NCBI RefSeq assembly: GCF_029227915.1
Contig: NC_079887.1
Location: 2,170,001-2,234,000 of the forward strand
DNA: 64,000 nt
Source: Hydractinia symbiolongicarpus
Taxonomy: Eukaryota; Cnidaria; Hydrozoa; Anthoathecata; Hydractiniidae
Reading direction: 5' to 3'
The notes beneath the pieces are model-generated. The model was given only the letters and a program-made list of their open reading frames with translations, did not search any database and was not told where the DNA came from. The position numbers were made by a program, and so were the translations under genes. Below, piece by piece: positions 24,601-36,713 of the stretch; position 1 is the stretch's first letter; each line of letters starts with the position of its first letter.

Positions 24601-24834
24601 TTTTTAAATTATTATTTCACTACTAAAACCCATGAGACTTATAGTTTTTAAAAATGTTTTCATTTTTGATGAGACGCTGAATAAAAGAAGTTTAATCGCC
24701 GGCAAACGAAAACCCGCCATTTCCCGTAAACCCCGGACTCGGCCCGTATAGTCCAAAGTATACAAAGAAATTACCCAGGGAGTAAACTCATTTTCCGAAC
24801 GATTTTTTAAATTATTATTTCACCACTAAAACCC
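21603..24834 (+). repeat. Tandem duplication of a 1,616-bp octamer
   Basis: Starts 21603, 21806, 22010, 22214, 22417, 22621, 22824 and 23016 recur at +1,616 (23219 to 24632). Shared private variants include GATAAGACG, ACAAGGCATGAG (twice per copy), ATGAGACCTG, GATGAAACG, CCCTCTAACG, TTTTTCGTAAATC and GACGCAGAATAAAAG. Differences between copies are very few by eye (for example CCCAAACG near 24592). Confidence 0.94.
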
Positions 24835-25104
24835 ATGAGACTTATAGTTTTTAAAAATGTTTTCATTTTTGATGAGACGCTGAATAAAAGTAGTTTAATC
24901 GCCGGCAAGCGAAAACCCGCCATTTCCCGTAAACCCCGGACTCGGCCCGTATAGTCAAAAGTATACAAAGAAATTACCCAGGGAGTAAACTCATTTTCCG
25001 AACGAATTTTTAAATTATTTTCTCACCACTACAACGCATGAGACTTGTAGTTTTTAAAAATGTATTCATTTTTGATGAGACGCTTAATAAAAGAAGTTTA
25101 ATCG
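24835..25104 (+). repeat. Transition monomers near 25 kb
   Basis: Units at 24835 and the start of 25038. The unit at 24835 has AAAAGTAG and GCAAGCG variants. The unit at 25038 has TGTATTCA and CTTAATAAAAG. The last six-T unit I noticed is at 24033, and to the right of here the six-T variant is not seen. Confidence 0.8.
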
Positions 25105-26880
25105 CCGGCAAACAAAAACCCGCCATTCCCGTAAACCCCGGACTCGGCCCGTATAGTCAAAAGTATACAAAGAAAGTACCCAGGGAGTAAACTCACTTTC
25201 CAAACGATTTTTCAAATTATTTTTTCACCACTACAACGCATGAGACTTGTTGTTTTCAAAAATGTTTTCATTTTTGATGAGACGCTGAATAAAGGAAGTT
25301 TAATCGCCCTCAAACCAAAATCCACGATTTCCCGTAAATCCCGGACTCGGCCCGTATAGTCCAAAGTATACAAAGAAAGTACCCAGGGAGTGAACTCATT
25401 TCCCGAACGATTTTTTAAATTATTTTTTCACCACTAAAACGCATGAGACTTGTAGTTTTCAGAAATGTTTTCATTTTTGATGAGACGCTTAATGAAAGTG
25501 GTTTAATCGCCGGCAAACGAAAACCCGCGATTTCCCGTAAAACCCGGGCTTGGCCCGTATAGTCGAATGTATACAAAGAAAGTACCCAGGGAGTAAACTC
25601 ATTTCCAAAACGATTTCTTAAATTATTTTTTCACCACTAAAACGCGTGAGACTTGTAGTTTTCAAAAATGTTTTCATTTTTGATGAGACGCTGAATGAAA
25701 GAAGTTTAATCGCCGGCAAACGAAAACCTGCGATTTCCCGTAAATCCCGGACTCGGCCCGTATAGTCAAAAGTATACAAAGAAAGTACCTAGGGTGTAAA
25801 CTCATTTCCCGAACTATTTTTAAATTATTATTTCACCACTAAAGCCCATGAGACTTGCAGTTTTTAAAAATGTTTCCATTTTTGATGAGACGCTGAATAA
25901 AAGAAGTTTAATCGCCGGCAAACGAAAACCCGCGACTTCCCGTAAATCCCGGACTCGGCCCGTATAATCAAAAGTATACAAAGAAAGTACCCAGGGAGTA
26001 AACTCATTTCCCGAACGATTTTTTAAATTATATTTTCACCACTAAAACGCATGAGACTTGTAGTTTTCAAAAATGTTTTCATTTTTGATGAGACGCTGAA
26101 TGAAAGAAGTTTAATCGCCGGCAAACAAAAACCCGCCATTCCCGTAAACCCCGGACTCGGCCCGTATAGTCAAAAGTATACAAAGAAAGTACCCAGGGAG
26201 TAAACTCATTTTCCAAACGATTTTTTAAATTATTTTTTCACCACTACAACGCATGAGACTTGTTGTTTTCAAAAATGTTTTCATTTTTGATGAGACGCTG
26301 AATAAAGGAAGTTTAATCGCCCTCAAACGAAAATCCACGATTTCCCGTAAATCCCGGACTCGGCCCGTATAGTCCAAAGTATACAAAGAAAGTACCCAGG
26401 GAGTAAACTCATTTCCCGAACGATTTTTTAAATTATTTTTTCACCACTAAAACGCATGAGACTTGTAGTTTTCAGAAATGTTTTCATTTTTGATGAGACG
26501 CTTAATGAAAGTGGTTTAATCGCCGGCAAACGAAAACCCGCGATTTCCCGTAAAACCCGGGCTTGGCCCGTATAGTCGAATGTATACAAAGAAAGTACCC
26601 AGGGAGTAAACTCATTTCCAAAACGATTTCTTAAATTATTTTTTCACCACTAAAACGCATGAGACTTGTAGTTTTCAAAAATGTTTTCATTTTTGATGAG
26701 ACGCTGAATGAAAGAAGTTTAATCGCCGGCAAACGAAAACCTGCGATTTCCCGTAAATCCCGGACTCGGCCCGTATAGTCAAAAGTATACAAAGAAAGTA
26801 CCTAGGGTGTAAACTCATTTCCCGAACTATTTTTAAATTATTATTTCACCACTAAAGCCCATGAGACTTGTAGTTTTTAA
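25105..26880 (+). repeat. Tandem duplication of a 1,013-bp pentamer
   Basis: Starts 25240, 25443, 25646 and 25848 recur at +1,013 (26253, 26456, 26659, 26861). Shared marks are the CCATTCCCG one-base deletion, TTGTTGTTTTC, AAATCCACG, the CAGAAATG / CTTAATGAAAGTGG unit, and the 202-bp unit with GAACTATTTTTAAATT. The join lies in the unit at 26051, which starts as a GAATGAAAGAAG unit and ends like the unit at 25038. Confidence 0.92.
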
Positions 26881-29800
26881 AAATGTTTTCATTTTTGATG
26901 AGACGCTGAATAAAAGAAGTTTAATCGCCGGCAAACGAAAACCCGCCATTTGACGTAAACCCTGGACTCGGCCCGTATAATCAAAAGTATACAAAGAAAG
27001 TACCCAGGGAGTAAACTCATTTGCCGAACGATTTTTTAAATTATTTTTTCACCACTAAAACGAATGAGACTTGTAGTTTTCAAAAATGTTTTCAATTTTG
27101 ATGAGACGCTGAATAAAAGAAGTTTAATCGCCGGCAAACGAAAAACTGCGATTTCCCGTAAATCCCGGACTCGGCCCGTATAGTAAAGAAAGTACCCGGG
27201 ATGTAAACTCATTTCCCGAACGATTTTTTAAATTATTGTTTCACTACTAAAACCCATGAGACTTATAGTTTTTAAAAATGTTTTCATTTTTGATGAGACG
27301 CTGAATAAAAGAAGTTTAATCGCCGGCAAACGAAAACCCGCCATTTCCCGTAAACCTCGGACTCGGCCCGTATAGTCAAAAGTATACAAAGAAATTACCC
27401 AGGGAGTAAACTCATTTTCCGAACGATTTTTTAAATTATTATTTCACCACTAAAACCCATGAGACTTATAGTTTTTAAAAATGTTTTCATTCTTGATGAG
27501 ACGCTGAATAAAAGAAGTTTAATCGCCGGCAAACGAAAACCCGCCATTTCCCGTAAACCCCGGACTCGGCCCGTATAGTCAAAAGTATACAAAGAAATTA
27601 CCCAGGGAGTAAACTTATTTTCCGAACGAATTTTTAAATTATTCTCTCACCACTACAGCGCATGAGACTTGTAGTTTTTAAAAATGTTTTTATTTTTGAT
27701 GAGACGCTGAATAAAAGAAGTTTAATCGCCGGCAAACGAAAACCCGCCATTTCCCGTAAACCCCGGACTCTGCCCGTATAGTCAAAAGTATACAAAGAAA
27801 GTACCCAGGGAGTAAACTCATTTTCCGAACGATTTTTTAAATTATTTTTTCACCACTAAAACGCGTGAGACTTGTAGTTTTCAAAAATGTTTTCATTTTT
27901 GATGAGACGCTGAATGAAAGAAGTTTAATCGCCGGCAAACGAAAACCTGCGATTTCCCGTAAATCCCGGACTCGGCCCGTATAGTCAAAAGTATACAAAG
28001 AAAGTACCTAGGGTGTAAACTCATTTCCCGAACTATTTTTAAATTATTATTTCACCACTAAAGCCCATGAGACTTGTAGTTTTTAAAAATGTTTCCATTT
28101 TTGATGAGACGCTGAATAAAAGAAGTTTAATCGCCGGCAAACGAAAACCCGCGACTTCCCGTAAATCCCGGACTCGGCCCGTATAGTCAAAAGTATACAA
28201 AGAAAGTACCCAGGGAGTAAACTCATTTCCCGAACGATTTTTTAAATTATATTTTCACCACTAAAACGCATGAGACTTGTAGTTTTCAAAAATGTTTTCA
28301 TTTTTGATGAGACGCTGAATGAAAGAAATTTAATCGCCGGCAAACGAAAACCTGCGATTTCCCGTAAATCCCGGACTCGGCCCGTTTAGCCAAAAGTATA
28401 CAAAGAAAGTACCCAGGGTGTAAACTCACTTCCCGAACGATTTTTTAAATTATTATTTCACCACTTTAACCCATGAGACTTGTAGTTTTTAAAAATGTTT
28501 TCATTTTTGATGAGACGCTGAATAAAAGAAGTTTAATCGCCGGCAAACGAAAACCCGCCATTTCCCGTAAACCCTGGACTCGGCCCGTATAATCAAAAGT
28601 ATACAAAGAAAGTACCCAGGGAGTAAATTCATTTCCCGAACGATTTTTTAAATTATTTTTTCACCACTAAAACGAATGAGACTTGTAGTTTTCAAAAATG
28701 TTTTCAATTTTGATGAGACGCTGAATAAAAGAAGTTTAATCGCCGGCTAACGAAAAACTGCGATTTCCCGTAAATCCCGGACTCGGCCCGTATAGTAAAG
28801 AAAGTACCCGGGATGTAAACTCATTTCCCGAACGATTTTTTAAATTATTGTTTCACTACTAAAACCCATGAGACTTATAGTTTTTAAAAATGTTTTCATT
28901 TTTGATGAGACGCTGAATAAAAGAAGTTTAATCGCCGGCAAACGAAAACCCGCCATTTCCCGTAAACCTCGGACTCGGCCCGTATAGTCAAAAGTATACA
29001 AAGAAATTACCCAGGGAGTAAACTCATTTTCCGAACGATTTTTTAAATTATTATTTCACCACTAAAATCCATGAGACTTATAGTTTTTAAATATGTTTTC
29101 ATTCTTGATGAGACGCTGAATAAAAGAAGTTTAATCGCCGGCAAACGAAAACCCGCCATTTCCCGTAAACCCCGGACTCGGCCCGTATAGTCAAAAGTAT
29201 ACAAAGAAATTACCCAGGGAGTAAACTTATTTTCCGAACGAATTTTTAAATTATTTTCTCACCACTACAGCGCATGAGACTTGTAGTTTTTAAAAATGTT
29301 TTTATTTTTGATGAGACGCTGAATAAAAGAAGTTTAATCGCCGGCAAACGAAAACCCGCCATTTCCCGTAAACCCCGGACTCTGCCCGTATAGTCAAAAG
29401 TATACAAAGAAAGTACCCAGGGAGTAAACTCATTTTCCGAACGATTTTTTAAATTATTTTTTCACCACTACAACGCATGAGACTTGTAGTTTTCAAAAAT
29501 GTTATCATTTTTGATGAGACGCTTAATGAAAGAGGTTTAATCGCCGACAAACGAAAACCTGCGATTTCCCGTAAATCCCGGACTCGGCCCGTATAGTCAA
29601 AAGTATACAAAGAAAGTACCTAGGGTGTAAACTCATTTCCCGAACTACTTTTTAAATTATTATTTCACCACTAAAGCCTATGAGACATGTAGTTTTTAAA
29701 AATGTTTCCATTTTTGATGAGACGCTGAATGAAAGAAGTTTAATCGCGGCAAACGAAAACCCGCGACTTCCCGTAAATCCCGGACTCGGCCCATATAGTC

Positions 29801-30084
29801 AAAAGTATACAAAGAAAGTACCCAGGGAGTAAACTCATTTTCCGAACGATTTTTTAAATTATATTTTCACCACTAAAACGCATGAGACTTGTAGTTTTCA
29901 AAAATGTTTTCATTTTTGATGAGACGCTGAATGAAATAAGTTTAATCGCCGGCAAACGAAAACCTGCGATTTCCCGTAAATCCCGGACTCGGCCCGGATA
30001 GTCAAAAGTATACAAAGAAAGTACCCAGGGTGTAAACTCACTTCCCGAACGATTTTTTAAATTATTATTTCACCACTAAAGCCC
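26861..30084 (+). repeat. Two copies of a 1,612-bp octamer
   Basis: Starts 26861, 27064, 27256, 27459, 27662, 27865, 28067 and 28270 correspond to 28473, 28676, 28868, 29071, 29274, 29477, 29680 and 29882; both copies total 1,612 bp. Shared marks are the TATAATC unit, the CAATTTT short unit, the ATTGTTTCACTAC tail, AAACCTCGG, ATTCTTGATG and the CTACAGCGC/TGTTTTTATT units. The unit at 29477 has TTATCATTTTT and CGCCGACAAAC instead of the 27865 sequence, so one monomer was replaced. Confidence 0.88.
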
Positions 30085-32496
30085 ATGAGACTTGTAGTTT
30101 TTAAAAATGTTTTCATTTTTGATGAGACGCTGAATAAAAGAAGTTTAATCGCCGGCAAACGAAAACCCGCCATTTCCCGTAAACCCTGGACTCGGCCCGT
30201 ATAATCAAAAGTATACAAAGAAAGTACCCAGGGAGTAAACTCTTTTCCCGAACGATTTTTTAAATTATTTTTTCACCACTAAAACGAATAAGATTTGTAG
30301 TTTTCAAAAATGTTTTCAATTTTGATGAGACGCTGAATAAAAGAAGTTTAATCGCCGGCAAACGAAAAACTGCGATTTCCCGTAAATCCCGGACTCGGCC
30401 CGTATAGTAAAGAAAGTACCCGGGATGTAAACTCATTTCCCGAACGATTTTTTAAATTATTATTTCACTACTAAAACCCATGAGACTTATAGTTTTTAAA
30501 AATGTTTTCATTTTTGATGAGACGCTGAATAAAAGAAGTTTAATCGCCGGCAACCAAAAACTGCGATTTCCCGTAAATCCCGGACTCGGCCCGTATAGTA
30601 AAGAAAGTACCCGGGATGTAAACTCATTTCCCGAACGATTTTTTAAATTATTATTTCGCTACTAAAACCCATGACACTTATAGTTTTTAAAAATGTTTTC
30701 ATTTTTGATGAGACGCTGAATAAAAGAAGTTTAATCGCCGGAAAACGAAAACCCGCCATTTCCCGTAAACCCCGGACTCGGCCCGTATAGTCAAAAGTAT
30801 ACAAAGAAATTACCCAGGGAGTAAACTTATTTTCCGAACGAATTTTTAAATTATTTTCTCACCAGTACAACGCATGAGACTTGTAGTTTTTAAAAATGTT
30901 TTCATTTTTGATGAGACGCTGAATAAAAGAAGTTTAATCGCCGGCAAACGAAAACCCGCCATTTCCCGTAAACCCCGGGCTCTGCCCGTATAGTCAAAAG
31001 TATACAAAGAAAGTACCCAGGGAGTAAACTCATTTTCCGAAAGATTTTTTAAATTATTTTTTCACCACTACAACGAATGAGACTTGTAGTTTTCAAAAAT
31101 GTTTTCATTTTTGATGAGACGCTGAATAAAAGAAGTTTAATCGCCGGCAAACGAAAACCCGCCATTTCCCGTAAACCCTGGACTCGGCCCGTATAATCAA
31201 AAGTATACAAAGAAAGTACCCAGGGAGTAAACTCATTTCCCGAACGATTTTTTAAATTATTTTTTCACCACTAAAACGAATGAGACTTGTAGTTTTCAAA
31301 AATGTTTTCAATTTTGATGAGACGCTGAATAAAAGAAGTTTAATCGCCGGCAAACGAAAAACTGCGATTTCCCGTAAACCTCGGACTCGGCCCGTATAGT
31401 CAAAAGTATACAAAGAAATTACCCAGGGAGTAAACTCATTTTCCGAACGATTTTTTAAATTATTATTTCACCACTAAAATCCATGAGACTTATAGTTTTT
31501 AAATATGTTTTCATTCTTGATGAGACGCTGAATAAAAGAAGTTTAATCGCCGGCAAACGAAAACCCGCCATTTCCCGTAAACCCCGGACTCGGCCCGTAT
31601 AGTCAAAAGTATACAAAGAAATTACCCAGGGAGTAAACTTATTTTCCGAACGAATTTTTAAATTATTTTCTCACCACTACAGCGCATGAGACTTGTAGTT
31701 TTTAAAAATGTTTTTATTTTTGATGAGACGCTGAATAAAAGAAGTTTAATCGCCGGCAAACGAAAACCTGCGATTTCCCGTAAATCCCGGACTCGGCCCG
31801 GATAGTCAAAAGTATACAAAGAAAGTACCCAGGGAGTAAACTCATTTTCCGAACGATTTTTTAAATTATTTTTTCACCACTACAACGCATGAGACTTGTA
31901 GTTTTCAAAAATGTTATCATTTTTGATGAGACGCTTAATGAAAGAGGTTTAATCGCCGACAAACGAAAACCTGCGATTTCCCGTAAATCCCGGACTCGGC
32001 CCGTATAGTCAAAAGTATACAAAGAAAGTACCTAGGGTGTAAACTCATTTCCCGAACTACTTTTTAAATTATTATTTCACCACTAAAGCCTATGAGACAT
32101 GTAGTTTTTAAAAATGTTTCCATTTTTGATGAGACGCTGAATGAAAGAAGTTTAATCGCGGCAAACGAAAACCCGCGACTTCCCGTAAATCCCGGACTCG
32201 GCCCATATAGTCAAAAGTATACAAAGAAAGTACCCAGGGAGTAAACTCATTTTCCGAACGATTTTTTAAATTATATTTTCTCCACTAAAACGCATGAGAC
32301 TTGTAGTTTTCAAAAATGTTTTCATTTTTGATGAGACGCTGAATGAAATAAGTTTAATCGCCGGCAAACGAAAACCTGCGATTTCCCGTAAATCCCGGAC
32401 TCGGCCCGGATAGTCAAAAGTATACAAAGAAAGTACCCAGGGTGTAAACTCACTTCCCGAACGATTTTTTAAATTATTATTTCACCACTAAAGCCC
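30085..32496 (+). repeat. 12-mer HOR family, copy a (2,412 bp)
   Basis: Starts are 30085, 30288, 30480, 30671, 30874, 31077, 31280, 31483, 31686, 31889, 32092 and 32294. Markers in order are: a TATAATC unit with CTCTTTTCCC; an ATAAGATTT short unit; a second short unit directly after it (191 bp, CAACCAAAAAC); ATGACACTT; the CTCACCAGTAC tail; CCGGGCTCTG; a CAATTTT unit fused to an AAACCTCGG end; AATATG/ATTCTTG; TTTTTATT; TTATCATT; ATGAGACATG; and GAATGAAATAAG. It grew from the adjoining 1,612-bp octamer. Confidence 0.92.
30288..30670 (+). repeat. Pair of adjacent short monomers
   Basis: A 192-bp unit (ATAAGATTT start, CAATTTT) is followed directly by a 191-bp unit (ATGAGACTTATAG start, tail TTTCGCTAC). 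Before 30 kb, short units are always separated by full-length ones. The pair recurs at 32700, 34504, 36917, 38913, 39906, 53731 and 54723. The second unit appears to be a hybrid between a short unit's middle and a full unit's start. Confidence 0.9.
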
Positions 32497-34300
32497 ATGA
32501 GACTTGTAGTTTTTAAAAATGTTTTCATTTTTGATGAGACGCTGAATAAAAGAAGTTTAATCGCCGGCAAACGAAAACCCGCCATTTCCCGTAAACCCTG
32601 GACTCGGCCCGTATAATCAAAAGTATACAAAGAAAGTACCCAGGGAGTAAACTCTTTTCCCGAACGATTTTTTAAATTATTTTTTCACCACTAAAACAAA
32701 TAAGATTTGTAGTTTTCAAAAATGTTTTCAATTTTGATGAGACGCTGAATAAAAGAAGTTTAATCGCCGGCAAACGAAAAACTGCGATTTCCCGTAAATC
32801 CCGGACTCGGCCCGTATAGTAAAGAAAGTACCCGGGATGTAAACTCATTTCCCGAACGATTTTTTAAATTATTATTTCACTACTAAAACCCATGAGACTT
32901 ATAGTTTTTAAAAATGTTTTCATTTTTGATGAGACGCTGAATAAAAGAAGTTTAATCGCCGGCAACCAAAAACTGCGATTTCCCGTAAATCCCGGACTCG
33001 GCCCGTATAGTAAAGAAAGTACCCGGGATGTAAACTCATTTCCCGAACGATTTTTTAAATTATTATTTCGCTACTAAAACCCATGACACTTATAGTTTTT
33101 AAAAATGTTTTCATTTTTGATGAGACGCTGAATAAAAGAAGTTTAATCGCCGGAAAACGAAAACCCGCCATTTCCCGTAAACCCCGGACTCGGCCCGTAT
33201 AGTCAAAAGTATACAAAGAAATTACCCAGGGAGTAAACTTATTTTCCGAACGAATTTTTAAATTATTTTCTCACCAGTACAACGCATGAGACTTGTAGTT
33301 TTTAAAAATGTTTTCATTTTTGATGAGACGCTGAATAAAAGAAGTTTAATCGCCGGCAAACGAAAACCCGCCATTTCCCGTAAACCCCGGGCTCTGCCCG
33401 TATAGTCAAAAGTATACAAAGAAAGTACCCAGGGAGTAAACTCATTTTCCGAAAGATTTTTTAAATTATTTTTTCACCACTACAACGAATGAGACTTGTA
33501 GTTTTCAAAAATGTTTTCATTTTTGATGAGACGCTGAATAAAAGAAGTTTAATCGCCGGCAAACGAAAACCCGCCATTTCCCGTAAACCCTGGACTCGGC
33601 CCGTATAATCAAAAGTATACAAAGAAAGTACCCAGGGAGTAAACTCATTTCCCGAACGATTTTTTAAATTATTTTTTCACCACTAAAACGAATGAGACTT
33701 GTAGTTTTCAAAAATGTTTTCAATTTTGATGAGACGCTGAATAAAAGAAGTTTAATCGCCGGCAAACGAAAAACTGCGATTTCCCGTAAACCTCGGACTC
33801 GGCCCGTATAGTCAAAAGTATACAAAGAAATTACCCAGGGAGTAAACTCATTTTCCGAACGATTTTTTAAATTATTATTTCACCACTAAAATCCATGAGA
33901 CTTATAGTTTTTAAATATGTTTTCATTCTTGATGAGACGCTGAATAAAAGAAGTTTAATCGCCGGCAAACGAAAACCCGCCATTTCCCGTAAACCCCGGA
34001 CTCGGCCCGTATAGTCAAAAGTATACAAAGAAATTACCCAGGGAGTAAACTTATTTTCCGAACGAATTTTTAAATTATTTTCTCACCACTACAGCGCATG
34101 AGACTTGTAGTTTTTAAAAATGTTTTTATTTTTGATGAGACGCTGAATAAAAGAAGTTTAATCGCCGGCAAACGAAAACCTGCGATTTCCCGTAAATCCC
34201 GGACTCGGCCCGGATAGTCAAAAGTATACAAAGAAAGTACCCAGGGTGTAAACTCACTTCCCGAACGATTTTTTAAATTATTATTTCACCACTAAAGCCC
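32497..34300 (+). repeat. 12-mer HOR family, copy b (9 monomers, 1,804 bp)
   Basis: Starts are 32497, 32700, 32892, 33083, 33286, 33489, 33692, 33895 and 34098. Three monomers (608 bp) are missing relative to copy a. The unit at 34098 begins like 31686 (TTTTTATT) and ends like 32294 (CCGGATAG, AGGGTGTAAACTCAC), so the deletion arose by exchange between those two unit types. Confidence 0.93.
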
Positions 34301-36713
34301 ATGAGACTTGTAGTTTTTAAAAATGTTTTCATTTTTGATGAGACGCTGAATAAAAGAAGTTTAATCGCCGGCAAACGAAAACCCGCCATTTCCCGTAAAC
34401 CCTGGACTCGGCCCGTATAATCAAAAGTATACAAAGAAAGTACCCAGGGAGTAAACTCTTTTCCCGAACGATTTTTTAAATTATTTTTTCACCACTAAAA
34501 CGAATAAGATTTGTAGTTTTCAAAAATGTTTTCAATTTTGATGAGACGCTGAATAAAAGAAGTTTAATCGCCGGCAAACGAAAAACTGCGATTTCCCGTA
34601 AATCCCGGACTCGGCCCGTATAGTAAAGAAAGTACCCGGGATGTAAACTCATTTCCCGAACGATTTTTTAAATTATTATTTCACTACTAAAACCCATGAG
34701 ACTTATAGTTTTTAAAAATGTTTTCATTTTTGATGAGACGCTGAATAAAAGAAGTTTAATCGCCGGCAAACGAAAAACTGCGATTTCCCGTAAATCCCGG
34801 ACTCGGCCCGTATAGTAAAGAAAGTACCCGGGATGTAAACTCATTTCCCGAACGATTTTTTAAATTATTATTTCGCTACTAAAACCCATGACACTTATAG
34901 TTTTTAAAAATGTTTTCATTTTTGATGAGACGCTGAATAAAAGAAGTTTAATCGCCGGAAAACGAAAACCCGCCATTTCCCGTAAACCCCGGACTCGGCC
35001 CGTATAGTCAAAAGTATACAAAGAAATTACCCAGGGAGTAAACTTATTTTCCGAACGAATTTTTAAATTATTTTCTCACCAGTACAACGCATGAGACTTG
35101 TAGTTTTTAAAAATGTTTTCATTTTTGATGAGACGCTGAATAAAAGAAGTTTAATCGCCGGCAAACGAAAACCCGCCATTTCCCGTAAACCCCGGGCTCT
35201 GCCCGTATAGTCAAAAGTATACAAAGAAAGTACCCAGGGAGTAAACTCATTTTCCGAAAGATTTTTTAAATTATTTTTTCACCACTACAACGAATGAGAC
35301 TTGTAGTTTTCAAAAATGTTTTCATTTTTGATGAGACGCTGAATAAAAGAAGTTTAATCGCCGGCAAACGAAAACCCGCCATTTCCCGTAAACCCTGGAC
35401 TCGGCCCGTATAATCAAAAGTATACAAAGAAAGTACCCAGGGAGTAAACTCATTTCCCGAACGATTTTTTAAATTATTTTTTCACCACTAAAACGAATGA
35501 GACTTGTAGTTTTCAAAAATGTTTTCAATTTTGATGAGACGCTGAATAAAAGAAGTTTAATCGCCGGCAAACGAAAAACTGCGATTTCCCGTAAACCTCG
35601 GACTCGGCCCGTATAGTCAAAAGTATACAAAGAAATTACCCAGGGAGTAAACTCATTTTCCGAACGATTTTTTAAATTATTATTTCACCACTAAAATCCA
35701 TGAGACTTATAGTTTTTAAATATGTTTTCATTCTTGATGAGACGCTGAATAAAAGAAGTTTAATCGCCGGCAAACGAAAACCCGCCATTTCCCGTAAACC
35801 CCGGACTCGGCCCGTATAGTCAAAAGTATACAAAGAAATTACCCAGGGAGTAAACTTATTTTCCGAACGAATTTTTAAATTATTTTCTCACCACTACAGC
35901 GCATGAGACTTGTAGTTTTTAAAAATGTTTTTATTTTTGATGAGACGCTGAATAAAAGAAGTTTAATCGCCGGCAAACGAAAACCCGCCATTTCCCGTAA
36001 ACCCCGGACTCTGCCCGTATAGTCAAAAGTATACAAAGAAAGTACCCAGGGAGTAAACTCATTTTCCGAACGATTTTTTAAATTATTTTTTCACCACTAC
36101 AACGCATGAGACTTGTAGTTTTCAAAAATGTTATCATTTTTGATGAGACGCTTAATGAAAGAGGTTTAATCGCCGACAAACGAAAACCTGCGATTTCCCG
36201 TAAATCCCGGACTCGGCCCGTATAGTCAAAAGTATACAAAGAAAGTACCTAGGGTGTAAACTCATTTCCCGAACTACTTTTTAAATTATTATTTCACCAC
36301 TAAAGCCTATGAGACATGTAGTTTTTAAAAATGTTTCCATTTTTGATGAGACGCTGAATGAAAGAAGTTTAATCGCGGCAAACGAAAACCCGCGACTTCC
36401 CGTAAATCCCGGACTCGGCCCGTATAGTCAAAAGTATACAAAGAAAGTACCCATGGAGTAAACTCATTTTCCGAACGATTTTTTAAATTATATTTTCACC
36501 ACTAAAACGCATGAGACTTGTAGTTTTCAAAAATGTTTTCATTTTTGATGAGACGCTGAATGAAATAAGTTTAATCGCCGGCAAACGAAAACCTGCGATT
36601 TCCCGTAAATCCCGGACTCGGCCCGGATAGTCAAAAGTATACAAAGAAAGTACCCAGGGTGTAAACTCACTTCCCGAACGACTTTTTAAATTATTATTTC
36701 ACCACTAAAGCCC
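34301..36713 (+). repeat. 12-mer HOR family, copy c (2,413 bp)
   Basis: Starts are 34301, 34504, 34696, 34888, 35091, 35294, 35497, 35700, 35903, 36106, 36309 and 36511. All twelve unit types are present in order. The second short unit is 192 bp and reads CAAACGAAAAAC, whereas copies a and b have CAACCAAAAAC (191 bp). The unit at 36309 has CCATGGAG. Confidence 0.93.
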
